Source: an uncultured Alistipes sp. (GTDB lineage: Bacteria > Bacteroidota > Bacteroidia > Bacteroidales > Rikenellaceae). Taken from it: a stretch of DNA of 64,000 nt. The notes below the pieces were generated by a model. That model searched no databases. It was not told where the DNA came from and saw nothing but the letters and a program-made list of their open reading frames with translations. Positions within the stretch are counted from its first letter, which is position 1, and each line of letters starts with the position of its first letter. This document shows positions 53,860-62,105 of the stretch, one piece after another. The DNA lies in NCBI GenBank assembly GCA_947623965.1, contig CANQIF010000008.1:49903-113902 (forward strand). Direction: 5' to 3'. A program made the translations under genes and the position numbers.

Positions 53860-54858
53860 ATGGCAAAACTCAAAATAGCCCTGCTGGCAGGCGGCGACTC
53901 CTCGGAGCGCGAAATCGCCCTGCAAAGCGCGGCGCAGATCGAGGCGGCGCTCGACCCCTCGAAATACGAGGTCTATCTGATCGACCTCCACCATCGCGAC
54001 TGGCACTACACGACGCCGGACGGGCGCCGCATCCAGCTCGACAAAAACGACTTCTCGCTGACGGTAGACGGCCGCCGCACCGAATTCGAATACGCCCTGA
54101 TCCTCATCCACGGCACCCCGGGCGAGGACGGCAAGCTGCAGGGCTACCTCGACATGATGGGGATTCCCTACTCGTCGTGCTCGATGACCTCGTCGGTGGT
54201 GACCTTCGACAAGATCACCACCAAACGGACCCTGGCGGGCGGTTCGATTCCCTTGGCGCGCGGCAAGTTCCTCACCCGCGCCGAAGCGGCCGACCCTGCC
54301 CTCGATCCGGCGGCGATCGCCGCCGAGCTCGGCCTGCCGCTCTTCGTGAAGCCCAACGCCAGCGGCTCTTCGTTCGGCGTGACGAAAGTCCGCACCGCCG
54401 ATGAAATTCCCGGCGCGATCGCCGAAGCCCTCACCGAAAGCGATGCCGTCCTTATCGAGGAGTGCATCACGGGGCGCGAGATGGGGTGCGGCGTGCTGGT
54501 CGCCGGCGGGCGGGAGTACCTCTTCCCGATCACCGAGCTCCGCGCCAAGAACGACTTTTTCGACTACGAAGCGAAGTACACCGCCGGCCGCTCGGAGGAG
54601 ATCACCCCGGCCGACATCACCCCCGAGGTGCGCGAAAAGCTGAACCGCATGACCCTCGAAGCCTACCGGCGGTGCCGCTGCTCGGGCGTCGTTCGCGTCG
54701 ATTTCATCGTCACGGAGGCCGGCGAGCCCTACCTCATCGAGCTCAATTCGATCCCGGGCATGAGCGCCGGCAGCATCATCCCGAAGCAGGCCCGCGCCAT
54801 GGGCATGACCCTCGGCGAGCTCTACGACCTCATCATCGAAGATACGCGCCGCAAATGA
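53860..54858 (+). CDS. ddl: D-alanine--D-alanine ligase
   Basis: ATP-grasp ligase making the D-Ala-D-Ala of peptidoglycan, 332 residues. The start at 53860 (MAKLKIALLAGGDSSEREIA) is the family N-terminus with its GGxSSE loop; a longer frame runs through repeats. LFVKPNASGSSFGVTKV is the ATP-grasp signature and VVRVDFIVTEAGEPYLIELN the metal-binding end. It overlaps the DUF3109 start by 4 nt. Confidence 0.97.
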   Translation: MAKLKIALLAGGDSSEREIALQSAAQIEAALDPSKYEVYLIDLHHRDWHYTTPDGRRIQLDKNDFSLTVDGRRTEFEYALILIHGTPGEDGKLQGYLDMMGIPYSSCSMTSSVVTFDKITTKRTLAGGSIPLARGKFLTRAEAADPALDPAAIAAELGLPLFVKPNASGSSFGVTKVRTADEIPGAIAEALTESDAVLIEECITGREMGCGVLVAGGREYLFPITELRAKNDFFDYEAKYTAGRSEEITPADITPEVREKLNRMTLEAYRRCRCSGVVRVDFIVTEAGEPYLIELNSIPGMSAGSIIPKQARAMGMTLGELYDLIIEDTRRK

Positions 54859-55433
54859 TCGAGATCGACGACAAAATCGTAAGCGCGGATTTGCTGCGCG
54901 AGCACTTCTGCTGCGACCTTGCGCGCTGCAAGGGGATCTGCTGCGTCGAGGGCAACGCCGGCGCGCCGCTCGAAGCCGACGAGGTGGAGACGCTCGAACG
55001 GGAGTATCCCGCCTTCCGCCCCTGCATGACCGCCGCCGGCATCGAGGCCGTCGAGCGGCAGGGCTTCATGGTCCTCGACGAGGAGGGCGACCGCACGACG
55101 CCGCTCGTCGATGATGCCGCGTGCGCCTATGCCTATACCGAAAACGGCATCACGCTCTGCGCCATCGAGAAGGCCTGGCGGGAGGGGCGGACCCCTTTTC
55201 GCAAACCCATCTCGTGCCACCTCTATCCGATCCGGCTCATGCACTTCTCGAACGGCTCGATCGGGCTGAACTACCACCGCTGGTCGGTCTGCGAGGGGGC
55301 CCGCATCTGCGGCCGCCGGGAGGGTATCCCCGTCTACCGCTCGCTGCGCGAGGCGATCGTCCGCCGCTTCGGCGAGACCTTCTACCACCAGCTCGAAGAG
55401 GCCGAAGCGCTTCTGAAACAACCGAAAAAATAA
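54855..55433 (+). CDS. DUF3109 family cysteine-rich protein
   Basis: Cytoplasmic protein of 192 residues with eleven cysteines, among them C19, C20, C25, C29, C30 (FCCDLARCKGICC), C57, C90, C102, C121 (ISCHLYPIR), C146 and C152. The spacing recalls YkgJ-like Fe-S or zinc clusters. The start ATG overlaps the ddl stop (ATGA), so translation is coupled. The function is unknown. It sits between a peptidoglycan precursor enzyme and a peptidoglycan hydrolase. Confidence 0.88.
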   Translation: MIEIDDKIVSADLLREHFCCDLARCKGICCVEGNAGAPLEADEVETLEREYPAFRPCMTAAGIEAVERQGFMVLDEEGDRTTPLVDDAACAYAYTENGITLCAIEKAWREGRTPFRKPISCHLYPIRLMHFSNGSIGLNYHRWSVCEGARICGRREGIPVYRSLREAIVRRFGETFYHQLEEAEALLKQPKK

Positions 55434-55442
55434 CGGAACAAC

Positions 55443-56627
55443 ATGAAAAAATACCTTCTGACCCTTCTCCTCGCCCTTGCGGCATTCGGGCCCGCAGAGG
55501 CCGCCCGCAAGCCCCGCCGCACCGACAAGACCGTCGCCGCCCAGAACGATTCGCTGCGCCGCGTCACGCAGCTGCAGGCCGCCCGCATCGATTCGCTGCT
55601 CGACCTGCTCGACGTGCCGCGCAGCACGGCTGCCGAACACCGGCCGACCGCCGCAGCCGGCCGGCCGCTCAGCCCCGAGGAGCGCGCGGCCGACTCGGTT
55701 GCCGAGCTGCGCCTCCGCCTGCAGCCCAAGCGGATCGCCTCGCTGCCCGACATCGACAGCGTCGCCGTGCTCGACACGCTCGACTCGGGCCACGAAGCGC
55801 TCTACGTGATCCTCTACGCCAACAACACCTGGAAATACGTCCGCAACCGGGCGATCGCCAAGGACGCGACAATCTTCGAGAAGTATTGGGACACGAAGAC
55901 GCTCTTTCCCTACAAGGATTTCGACTACAAAGCATTTCCTGCGGCGGTCGTGATCGATCTGGTCGATTCGACCAACGGCTACCACTCGCCGTACCGGCCC
56001 GCCACGATCCGCAGCCGTTACGGGCCGCGCCGCGGCCGTCCGCACCAGGGCGTCGATCTGCCGCTCAAGACGGGCGATCCGGTCTATGCCGCCTTCAGCG
56101 GCCGCGTCCGCATTTCGGAATACAACCGCGGCGGCTACGGCAATCTGGTCATCATCCGCCACGACAACGGTCTGGAGACCTACTACGGCCACCTCTCGGA
56201 GCGGTTGGTCGAGCCGAACCAGTGGGTCGAGGCGGGGCAGGTGATCGGTTTGGGCGGCTCGACGGGCCGCTCGACGGGGCCGCACCTCCACTTCGAGACG
56301 CGCTACTACGGCCAGTCGTTCGACCCCGAGCGGTTGATCGACTTCAAGAGCGGCACGCTCTCGCGTGAAACGTTCCTGCTGAAACGCTCCTATTTCAGCA
56401 TCTATTCGCATGCGGGGCAGGACTTCGAGGACGAGATCGCCAACGAGGAGCAGGACAAGAAGGAGAAGGCCGCGCGCGAGGCGATGAAGTACCACCGCAT
56501 CCGCAAGGGCGACACGCTGGGGGCCCTCGCCCGGCGCTACGGCACGACCGTGAAGAACATCTGCCGCCTCAACGGCATCAAATCGACCACCACGCTGCGC
56601 ATCGGCCGCACGCTGCGGGTGCGATAG
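55443..56627 (+). CDS. M23 peptidase with C-terminal LysM domain
   Basis: Exported peptidoglycan endopeptidase of the lysostaphin fold, 394 residues. The signal peptide is MKKYLLTLLLALAAFGPAEA. The zinc ligands are H201 and D205 (HQGVDLPL) and H283 of H281xH283 (GPHLHFE). The C-terminal 45 residues (YHRIRKGDTLGALARRYGTT, then KNICRLNGI) are a LysM peptidoglycan-binding domain. It lies 9 nt after DUF3109. It could be an active hydrolase or an EnvC-like activator, but all catalytic residues look intact. Confidence 0.95.
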   Translation: MKKYLLTLLLALAAFGPAEAARKPRRTDKTVAAQNDSLRRVTQLQAARIDSLLDLLDVPRSTAAEHRPTAAAGRPLSPEERAADSVAELRLRLQPKRIASLPDIDSVAVLDTLDSGHEALYVILYANNTWKYVRNRAIAKDATIFEKYWDTKTLFPYKDFDYKAFPAAVVIDLVDSTNGYHSPYRPATIRSRYGPRRGRPHQGVDLPLKTGDPVYAAFSGRVRISEYNRGGYGNLVIIRHDNGLETYYGHLSERLVEPNQWVEAGQVIGLGGSTGRSTGPHLHFETRYYGQSFDPERLIDFKSGTLSRETFLLKRSYFSIYSHAGQDFEDEIANEEQDKKEKAAREAMKYHRIRKGDTLGALARRYGTTVKNICRLNGIKSTTTLRIGRTLRVR

Positions 56628-56770
56628 GCGGCGGATGCGATAGGGCGGTGCAGGGCCGGGTAAAACGTTTCGGCTCCGGCAGGGCGGTGCTTCACCGATA
56701 GAGCAGCATTGCGAAACAGCCGACAGAGCGGTGCAACAGCGCCAATAGGGTAGTCCGGCAGCACCGGAAA
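56619..56770 (+). repeat. Degenerate short repeats seeded at the end of the M23 gene
   Basis: A motif like GCGATAGGGCGGTGC recurs at about 56620 (across the stop codon), 56636, 56676, 56695, 56719 and 56741 with spacing of roughly 17-25 nt and increasing decay. It fills the gap up to the terminator. I see no coding function. Confidence 0.55.
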
Positions 56771-56772
56771 CA

Positions 56773-56817
56773 GACGGGAGGATTCCGAAACGCATTGGAA
56801 TCCTCCCGTTCTTTTTT
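56773..56817 (+). terminator. Terminator of the ddl-M23 operon
   Basis: ACGGGAGGATTCC pairs perfectly with GGAATCCTCCCGT and is followed by TCTTTTTT. Confidence 0.93.
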
Positions 56818-57052
56818 CCCTCCGGCACACGCCTCCCAAGCGGAATCGGGGCCGCCCGCTGCATTTTTTCGGCCCCGACATTTTGCGTATTCGATCTTTA
56901 TTGCTACTTTTGTTCTGCCAATTGCATTTTCTCACCAAAACGAATCGCCTATGGTAAAATAACATCGAGCCTTCAACAGCATTCCCGGTCGCCGCTCTTC
57001 GACGGACGATAAGCGGTCGACCCATACATAAAAAGCGTTATCTTTATACTTG
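56818..57052 (+). promoter_or_regulatory. Leader region with two -7 boxes before the rod-like RNA
   Basis: The region contains a hairpin TCGGGGCCG/CGGCCCCGA (56846-56878), a TACTTTTG box at 56905-56912, a minimal reading frame ATGGTAAAATAA at 56951, and a TATCTTTA box at 57039-57046 just ahead of the rod-like hairpin. The segment TACTTTTGTTC plus CCTATGGTAAAAT repeats the yicC promoter and start (51293-51334). Confidence 0.5.
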
Positions 57053-57170
57053 CTTGTCGAAATCTGGTAAATTTCAAAGCTGCAAAGGAATAAAGTTTGA
57101 CGCTCACGTCTTCATCGACGTGGGCTTTATTCTATATTTTGCAGCTAAGGTATACCAGAACCTCGACAAG
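57053..57170 (+). ncRNA. Rod-like structured RNA (118-nt imperfect hairpin)
   Basis: Nested stems are CTTGTCGA/TCGACAAG (57053-57060 with 57163-57170), CTGGTA/TACCAG, AGCTGCAAA/TTTGCAGCT (57078-57086 with 57138-57146), GAATAAAG/CTTTATTC, and an apical CACGTC/GACGTG. A -7-like box precedes it. The shape recalls 6S-type rods or a long leader hairpin. I cannot identify a known family. It lies upstream of the duplicated lipoprotein genes. Confidence 0.6.
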
Positions 57171-57186
57171 CGGATAGAAGGATTCA

Positions 57187-57239
57187 GTCCCACGTTTTTT
57201 TATGTCCTTATCCGAAAAACATCGCTTTCGCCGTGGGAC
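57187..57239 (+). promoter_or_regulatory. Alternative terminator/antiterminator segment
   Basis: CCCACGT (57189-57195), followed by seven T, can pair with ACGTGGG in the apical stem of the rod (57118-57124) to make a terminator. GTCCCACG (57187-57194) can instead pair with CGTGGGAC (57232-57239), leaving the T-run in a loop. The helices exclude each other. Confidence 0.45.
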
Positions 57240-57265
57240 CGGCACAACCATCTTTACCGAAAAAC

Positions 57266-58063
57266 ATGAAGAGACTGCTCTTTTTCCTGTTCGCCGCGGC
57301 CGTTCTGACTTCGTGCGCGACGATCTTCAACGGGTCGAAAGCCAAAATCACGGTCGACAACACCCGTCCGGTTACGACGCCCGTCACGCTGACTGTCGAC
57401 AACAAAAGCTACTACAACGTCGAATTTCCGACCAAGATCCGCATCAAACGCGGTTTCAAGGCCACGCAGATCACCGCCACGGCCGACGGTTACGACGACG
57501 GTTCGGCCACGGTAAACAAGAAATTCAACGGGACGACCCTCTGGAACATCCTCCTCGGCGGCATCCCGGGCATGGCCGTCGATGCCGCGACGGGTGCCCT
57601 GATGAAGCCCGCCGATAACCACTACACGCTGAACATGCAGCCCAAGAACTACGTCGAGCGGATCGAGCAGCCGAACCTGCCCGCCGAACTGCCGGCACCC
57701 GCGGCAGCTCCCGACGAGCGCGTAACGCACGACGAGCCGGGCCGGACGACACTCGAACAGACCGTCATCCGCTGGTATTTCGAATCGGAGCCGCAGGGAG
57801 CCCGCATCTTCTGGCGCGTCGTGTCGAGCGTCCCCGACGAGGTGAAGAACACCAACGAGCTGTGGCTCGGCAATACGCCTTTCGAGGAGACCCGTTCGTT
57901 CAACATCCTCGGCCTGACCTACGAGAACGCCCGCAACGTGCAAATCGAGATCAAGGTGCGCCGCAGCGGCTACATCGACCAGACGAAACGGTTCAACGTC
58001 CGCCAGGCCATCGACCAGCAGGAGATCAGCTCCTTCTTCGACATGGTCAAGGCCGACGAGTAA
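57266..58063 (+). CDS. Lipoprotein, paralog A of a tandem pair
   Basis: Predicted lipoprotein of 265 residues; LTSC gives lipidation at C17. The N-terminal half (ATIFNGSKAKITVDN, PVTLTVDNKSYYNVEFPTKI) is a PEGA-like or stress-lipoprotein beta domain with a Gly-rich helix (NILLGGIPGMAVDAATGALM). The last 105 residues (from TTLEQTVIRWYFES to FFDMVKADE) are nearly the same as in the next gene. The start at 57266 sets the signal peptide. The function is unknown. Confidence 0.8.
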   Translation: MKRLLFFLFAAAVLTSCATIFNGSKAKITVDNTRPVTTPVTLTVDNKSYYNVEFPTKIRIKRGFKATQITATADGYDDGSATVNKKFNGTTLWNILLGGIPGMAVDAATGALMKPADNHYTLNMQPKNYVERIEQPNLPAELPAPAAAPDERVTHDEPGRTTLEQTVIRWYFESEPQGARIFWRVVSSVPDEVKNTNELWLGNTPFEETRSFNILGLTYENARNVQIEIKVRRSGYIDQTKRFNVRQAIDQQEISSFFDMVKADE

Positions 58064-58096
58064 CAGCATTCGCAAAACCTGAAAAACTGACTGACG

Positions 58097-58903
58097 ATGA
58101 AAACAATCCATCCGAAACGACTGTTCGCGCTGCTCGGCGCGCTGCTCTGCACGACGACCCTTTTCGCCAAGGGGCCGATACACACGCCGCCCATCAACCA
58201 GACCTTCACCTTCACGAGCGCCCCGGCCGGTGCGAAGGTCTACTACCAGGGACGTCTGATCTGCGCCTCGACGCCCGGAACGGCCACGATCACCTGCAAG
58301 GGGGTCATCACGCCGACGAACAAGAAGGAGATGCCCGCCGCCATCCAGCGGGCCGCCTACAACAGCCGGCTGACTTTCACCTTCGTGAAGGAGGGTTATC
58401 TCACACAGACGGTCGACATCGAGCCGACCATCACGCAGCGGAAATCCAAATTTCAGTTCGACTGGCAAAGCTCGGTCGTCGGCGATCTGCAGCCCCTCCC
58501 GGAGCAGCCGTCGCGCGACCGTGACCGGTCGATCCCGGCCGGTGAGGCTCGGAAGGCCGTCAGCCGCGATGCGGCGGGCCAGACGACACTCGAACGCACC
58601 GTCATCCGCTGGTACTTCGAATCGCAGCCGCAGGGGGCCCGCATCTTCTGGCGCGTCATTTCAAGCGTTCCCGACGAAGTGAAGAACACGAACGAGAACT
58701 GGTTAGGCAACACGCCCTTCGAGGAGACCCGCTCGTTCAACATTCTGGGCCTGACCTACGAGAACGCCCGCGACGTGCAGATCGAGATCAAGGTGCGCCG
58801 CAACGGCTACCTCGACCAGACGAAGCGGTTCAACGTCCGCCAGGCCATCGACCAACAGGAGATCAGCTCCTTCTTCGACATGGTCAAGGCCGACGAGGAG
58901 TAG
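58097..58903 (+). CDS. Exported protein, paralog B of a tandem pair
   Basis: Exported protein of 268 residues with a normal signal peptide (LLGALLCTTTLFAKG) and no lipobox. The N-terminal half has a PEGA-like stretch (FTSAPAGAKVYYQGRLICAS, then VKEGYLTQTVDIEPT) unrelated to paralog A. The last 105 residues differ from paralog A at only 7 positions. The gap to paralog A is 33 nt, so they form one operon ending in the terminator at 58963. The function is unknown. Confidence 0.8.
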   Translation: MKTIHPKRLFALLGALLCTTTLFAKGPIHTPPINQTFTFTSAPAGAKVYYQGRLICASTPGTATITCKGVITPTNKKEMPAAIQRAAYNSRLTFTFVKEGYLTQTVDIEPTITQRKSKFQFDWQSSVVGDLQPLPEQPSRDRDRSIPAGEARKAVSRDAAGQTTLERTVIRWYFESQPQGARIFWRVISSVPDEVKNTNENWLGNTPFEETRSFNILGLTYENARDVQIEIKVRRNGYLDQTKRFNVRQAIDQQEISSFFDMVKADEE

Positions 58904-58962
58904 GGGAGCATGCGCCAAATTGCGGCTCCCGCCGCTTTCGCTGCCTTTGCCTGCAGCCTAAA

Positions 58963-59005
58963 CGAACCGTCCGACGGAATGAATCCATCGGACGGTTCCT
59001 TTTTT
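58963..59005 (+). terminator. Terminator after the lipoprotein pair
   Basis: GAACCGTCCGA pairs with TCGGACGGTTC, followed by CTTTTTT. The convergent YggS gene ends just beyond. Confidence 0.92.
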
Positions 59006-59049
59006 ACAGGGCGGGCCTGGGGGCTTTGCGGTCGAGATACCGCCGCTAT

Positions 59050-59718
59050 CTACCGGGGTCCGTAATCCCGTGCACCGAAGATGAGCGAGCCGACGCGCAC
59101 CGAGGTCGATCCGCAGGCGACGGCCAGCGGATAATCGTCGGACATACCCATCGAAAGGGTGTCGAAAGCGGCATCGAAAGCGGGCCGCAAGGTCTCGAAA
59201 GCCGTCCGCAGCGCCTCGAAATCGCGCCGCACGACCGTCTCGTCCTCCGTGTTGGTGGCGATTCCCATCACGCCGCGCACGCGAAGATTCGGCAGTTGCA
59301 CAAAGGCGCCCGAGCGGACGTATGCGAGCAGGTCGTCGTAATTCCAGCCCGTCTTGCTCGCCTCGCTGGCTACGTGTATTTCGAGCAGTACATCGATCGT
59401 GCGGCCGCAGCGGAGCGCTTCGCGCTGGATCGTCTCCGCCAGCCGGGGGCTGTCCACCGATTCGATCATCGCCACGAAGGGCGCGATCAGGCGCACCTTG
59501 TTCGTCTGCAGGTGGCCGATCATGTGCCAGCGAATATCGCGCGGCAGCGCCTCGTATTTGGCATACAGCTCCTGCGGGCGGCTCTCGCCGAAATGGCGCT
59601 GGCCGGCGGCATAGGCCTCCTCGATCGCTTCGAGGGGGTGCGTCTTCGAGACGGCGACCAACTGCACCCCCGCAGGCAGGGTGCGGCGCACGGCTTCGAG
59701 TTGTGCGGTTACGGACAT
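59050..59718 (-). CDS. YggS family PLP-binding protein
   Basis: PLP homeostasis protein (PLPBP), 222 residues, cytoplasmic single-domain TIM barrel. The start at 59718 (MSVTAQLEAVRRTLPAGVQL) is the family N-terminus; the longer frame runs into repeats. K25 in LVAVSKTHPLE binds PLP. HFGESRPQELYAKYEALPRD, WHMIGHLQTNKVRLIAPFV and GSTSVRVGSLIFGARDYG near the end are family signatures. Confidence 0.96.
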   Translation of the reverse strand: MSVTAQLEAVRRTLPAGVQLVAVSKTHPLEAIEEAYAAGQRHFGESRPQELYAKYEALPRDIRWHMIGHLQTNKVRLIAPFVAMIESVDSPRLAETIQREALRCGRTIDVLLEIHVASEASKTGWNYDDLLAYVRSGAFVQLPNLRVRGVMGIATNTEDETVVRRDFEALRTAFETLRPAFDAAFDTLSMGMSDDYPLAVACGSTSVRVGSLIFGARDYGPR

Positions 59719-60285
59719 GCGATTTGGATTTGAATGGGTAAAATTACAAAAAAGAGCGGGAATCGGCAAGTATTTCCGGCGGAGCACGCGCTTTCGGGAC
59801 GGATCGGGGAGTTGGGCGAGCAAGGGAAGGACTGACTGCCTCGACACGCGGAGAGCCCCTCTTAAAATAACACCGATGCCTTCAGGCATCGGCGGGCCGC
59901 AGCCTCCCGGCGGCGGAGGCCCGCAACTCCTCTGCGTCATTGCGTGCTCCGCAGGCTGCGACCCGAACGCAGCATTTTTCATTTTTAATTCTTCATTTTA
60001 CATTTGCGCCCGAACGGGCGCAGCAGCCCGCAGCCGCCCCCGGGCGGAGGGCTTTGCCTCGGGTGGATTGATACCGCAGGCCGGTCCGTCAGGACCGTGC
60101 GGGCAGCAGCCTCCGGCGGAGGCTCGCAACTCCTCCACGTCGTTGCGTCCTCCGCAAGCTGCAGCCCGAATATCATTTTTCACTTTTAATTCTTCCTTTT
60201 TCATTTGTGGCTCCGAATGGAACCGCCGCAGGCTGCTTGCCCGATTTCGTAATTTTGAATTCCGCCCTTGAAAAGCCCGTTTTAG
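59719..60285 (-). repeat. Mosaic hairpin-element array R11
   Basis: Between two divergent genes lie minus-oriented elements: hairpin 59873-59892 (GATGCC/GGCATC), alpha about 59893-59967, an AT tail (59975-60004), hairpin 60005-60022 (GCGCCC class), and a truncated beta (about 60023-60060). These are followed by hairpin 60082-60097 (GGTCC/GGACC), alpha about 60098-60170, an AT tail and a decayed hairpin at 60209-60224. Bases 59719-59870 show nothing I recognise. Confidence 0.78.
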
Positions 60286-60316
60286 TTGTCCGTTTGCGAT
60301 TTGTTTCGTAAATTTG
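60286..60316 (+). promoter_or_regulatory. Promoter of the C69 dipeptidase gene
   Basis: TTG (60286-60288), 20 nt, then TAAATTTG (60309-60316) fits the Bacteroidales promoter form, 21 nt upstream of the start codon. Confidence 0.65.
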
Positions 60317-60336
60317 GCTGCAAAACCTTTTACGTT

Positions 60337-62028
60337 ATGAAGAAACGATCCCTTCTCTGCGCAGCGGCGGCCCTTCTGCTCTACGGCACGGCTGCCGCCT
60401 GCACCAACTTCATCGTCACGCGCGGCGCCTCGACCGACGGGTCGATCATGGTCAGCTACGCCGCCGATTCGCACGCCCTTTACGGCGCCCTCTACCACAC
60501 CCCGGGCGGCCGTCACAAAGCCGGCTCGATGCTGCCCGTCTACTGCTGGGACGAGGGCAACTACCTTACCTCCATTCCGCAGGTCCCCGTCACCTATTCG
60601 ACGATCGGCAACATGAACGAGCACTCGCTCATCATCGGCGAGACGACCTACGGCGGCCGTCCCGAGTTAGTGGACAAGAGCGGCAAAATCGACTACGGAT
60701 CGCTCATCTACATCACGCTGCAGCGCGCCCGCACGGCCCGCGAGGCGATCCGCACGATCGTCGAACTGGCCAACGAATACGGCTACGCCTCGTCGGGCGA
60801 ATCCTTCTCGATCGCCGACCGCGAGGAGGCCTGGATCATGGAGTTCATCGGCAAGGGCTTCCGGGAGAACGGCCGGGGCGGCAATGCCGACAAGGGGATC
60901 GTCTGGGTAGCCCGCCGCATTCCCGACGGCTATGTGTGCGCCCATGCCAACCAGGCGCGCATCACCTCCTTCCCGCTCGACGATCCCGAGAACTGCCTCT
61001 ACGCTCCCGACGTCATCTCCTTCGCCCGCGAGCGGGGCTATTTCAGCGGCAGCGATGCCGAGTTCAGCTTCGCGGACGCCTATGCACCGGCCGACTTCGG
61101 CGCGCTCCGCGGCTGCGAAGCCCGCGTGTGGGCCTTCTTCCGCACCGTCGCCGAGGGAATAGACGTCTACGAGGATTACGCCATGGGCTACAACCCGCAG
61201 CATAAGATGCCCCTTTGGGTCAAGCCGGCCGAAAAGGTCTCGCCCAAGACCCTCTTCGACTGCATGCGAGACCACTACGAGGGGACCCCGATGGACATGA
61301 CGAAGGACCTCGGTGCCGGCGGCCACGCCTGCCCCTACCGCTGGCGCCCGATGTACTTCGAGGTGGACGGCGTCGAATACTGCAACGAGCGCGCCACGGC
61401 GACGCAGCAGACCGGCTTCTGGTTCGTGGCGCAGGCCCGTCCGCAGCTCCCCGCCGACATGGGAATCCTGTGGTTCGGTGTCGATGATGCCGCCACGTCG
61501 TGCCTCACGCCGATCTACTGCTCGGCGACCGAGGTGCCCGAGTGTTTCCGCGAGGACAACGGCTCGATGCTGAACTATTCGCCGACGTCGGCCTTCTGGC
61601 TCTTCAACCGCACGACCAACTTCGCCTACATGCGTTATGACATGATCTCGCAGGATATCCGCAAGGTGACCGATGCCTGGGAAAACAGCCGGTTGGAGGA
61701 GGTGAAGCGGCAGGATGCCGCCGCCTTCCCGTCGCCCAAGGCCCGCCGCAAGGCGCTGACCGCCTACAGCGTCGAAACGGCACAGGAGCTCTTCGACCGC
61801 TGGCAGCGGCTGAACGCCTATCTGCTCGTCAAGTACATCGACGGCAACGTCAAGAGCGAGCACGGCGACGTTCTCACGTTCCTCGACGGGGATGGTTCGC
61901 CCGCGCACTGGGTCGAGAACGGCAGCGGCAAACAGATTCCGGACAAGATCCAGTTCCCGGGGTACAACGAAAAGTGGAAGCGCGCCGTGGCCAAGGACAA
62001 CGGCGAGGTGCTGAAAGTGGTGAAATAG
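60337..62028 (+). CDS. C69 family dipeptidase
   Basis: N-terminal-nucleophile dipeptidase (PepD type), 563 residues. The start at 60337 gives signal peptide MKKRSLLCAAAALLLYGTAA. C22 in ACTNFIVTRGASTDGS becomes the nucleophile after processing, as the family requires. YAADSHALYG, NEHSLIIGETTYGGRPEL and SFSIADREEAWIMEFIG are further signatures. It is probably periplasmic or outer-membrane associated and used in peptide nutrition. Confidence 0.96.
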   Translation: MKKRSLLCAAAALLLYGTAAACTNFIVTRGASTDGSIMVSYAADSHALYGALYHTPGGRHKAGSMLPVYCWDEGNYLTSIPQVPVTYSTIGNMNEHSLIIGETTYGGRPELVDKSGKIDYGSLIYITLQRARTAREAIRTIVELANEYGYASSGESFSIADREEAWIMEFIGKGFRENGRGGNADKGIVWVARRIPDGYVCAHANQARITSFPLDDPENCLYAPDVISFARERGYFSGSDAEFSFADAYAPADFGALRGCEARVWAFFRTVAEGIDVYEDYAMGYNPQHKMPLWVKPAEKVSPKTLFDCMRDHYEGTPMDMTKDLGAGGHACPYRWRPMYFEVDGVEYCNERATATQQTGFWFVAQARPQLPADMGILWFGVDDAATSCLTPIYCSATEVPECFREDNGSMLNYSPTSAFWLFNRTTNFAYMRYDMISQDIRKVTDAWENSRLEEVKRQDAAAFPSPKARRKALTAYSVETAQELFDRWQRLNAYLLVKYIDGNVKSEHGDVLTFLDGDGSPAHWVENGSGKQIPDKIQFPGYNEKWKRAVAKDNGEVLKVVK

Positions 62029-62105
62029 CACCGGCCGCCGTTCGTCCGGGCCCGCCTGCGGGCTCCGCGGCGAGCGGGCCGAATGGCTGTAAAACGAGAA
62101 GCGAA

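Noticed and set aside
56951..56962. A real three-codon gene (ATG GTA AAA TAA)
   Set aside because: Too short to support from sequence; kept only as a possible leader frame or relic.
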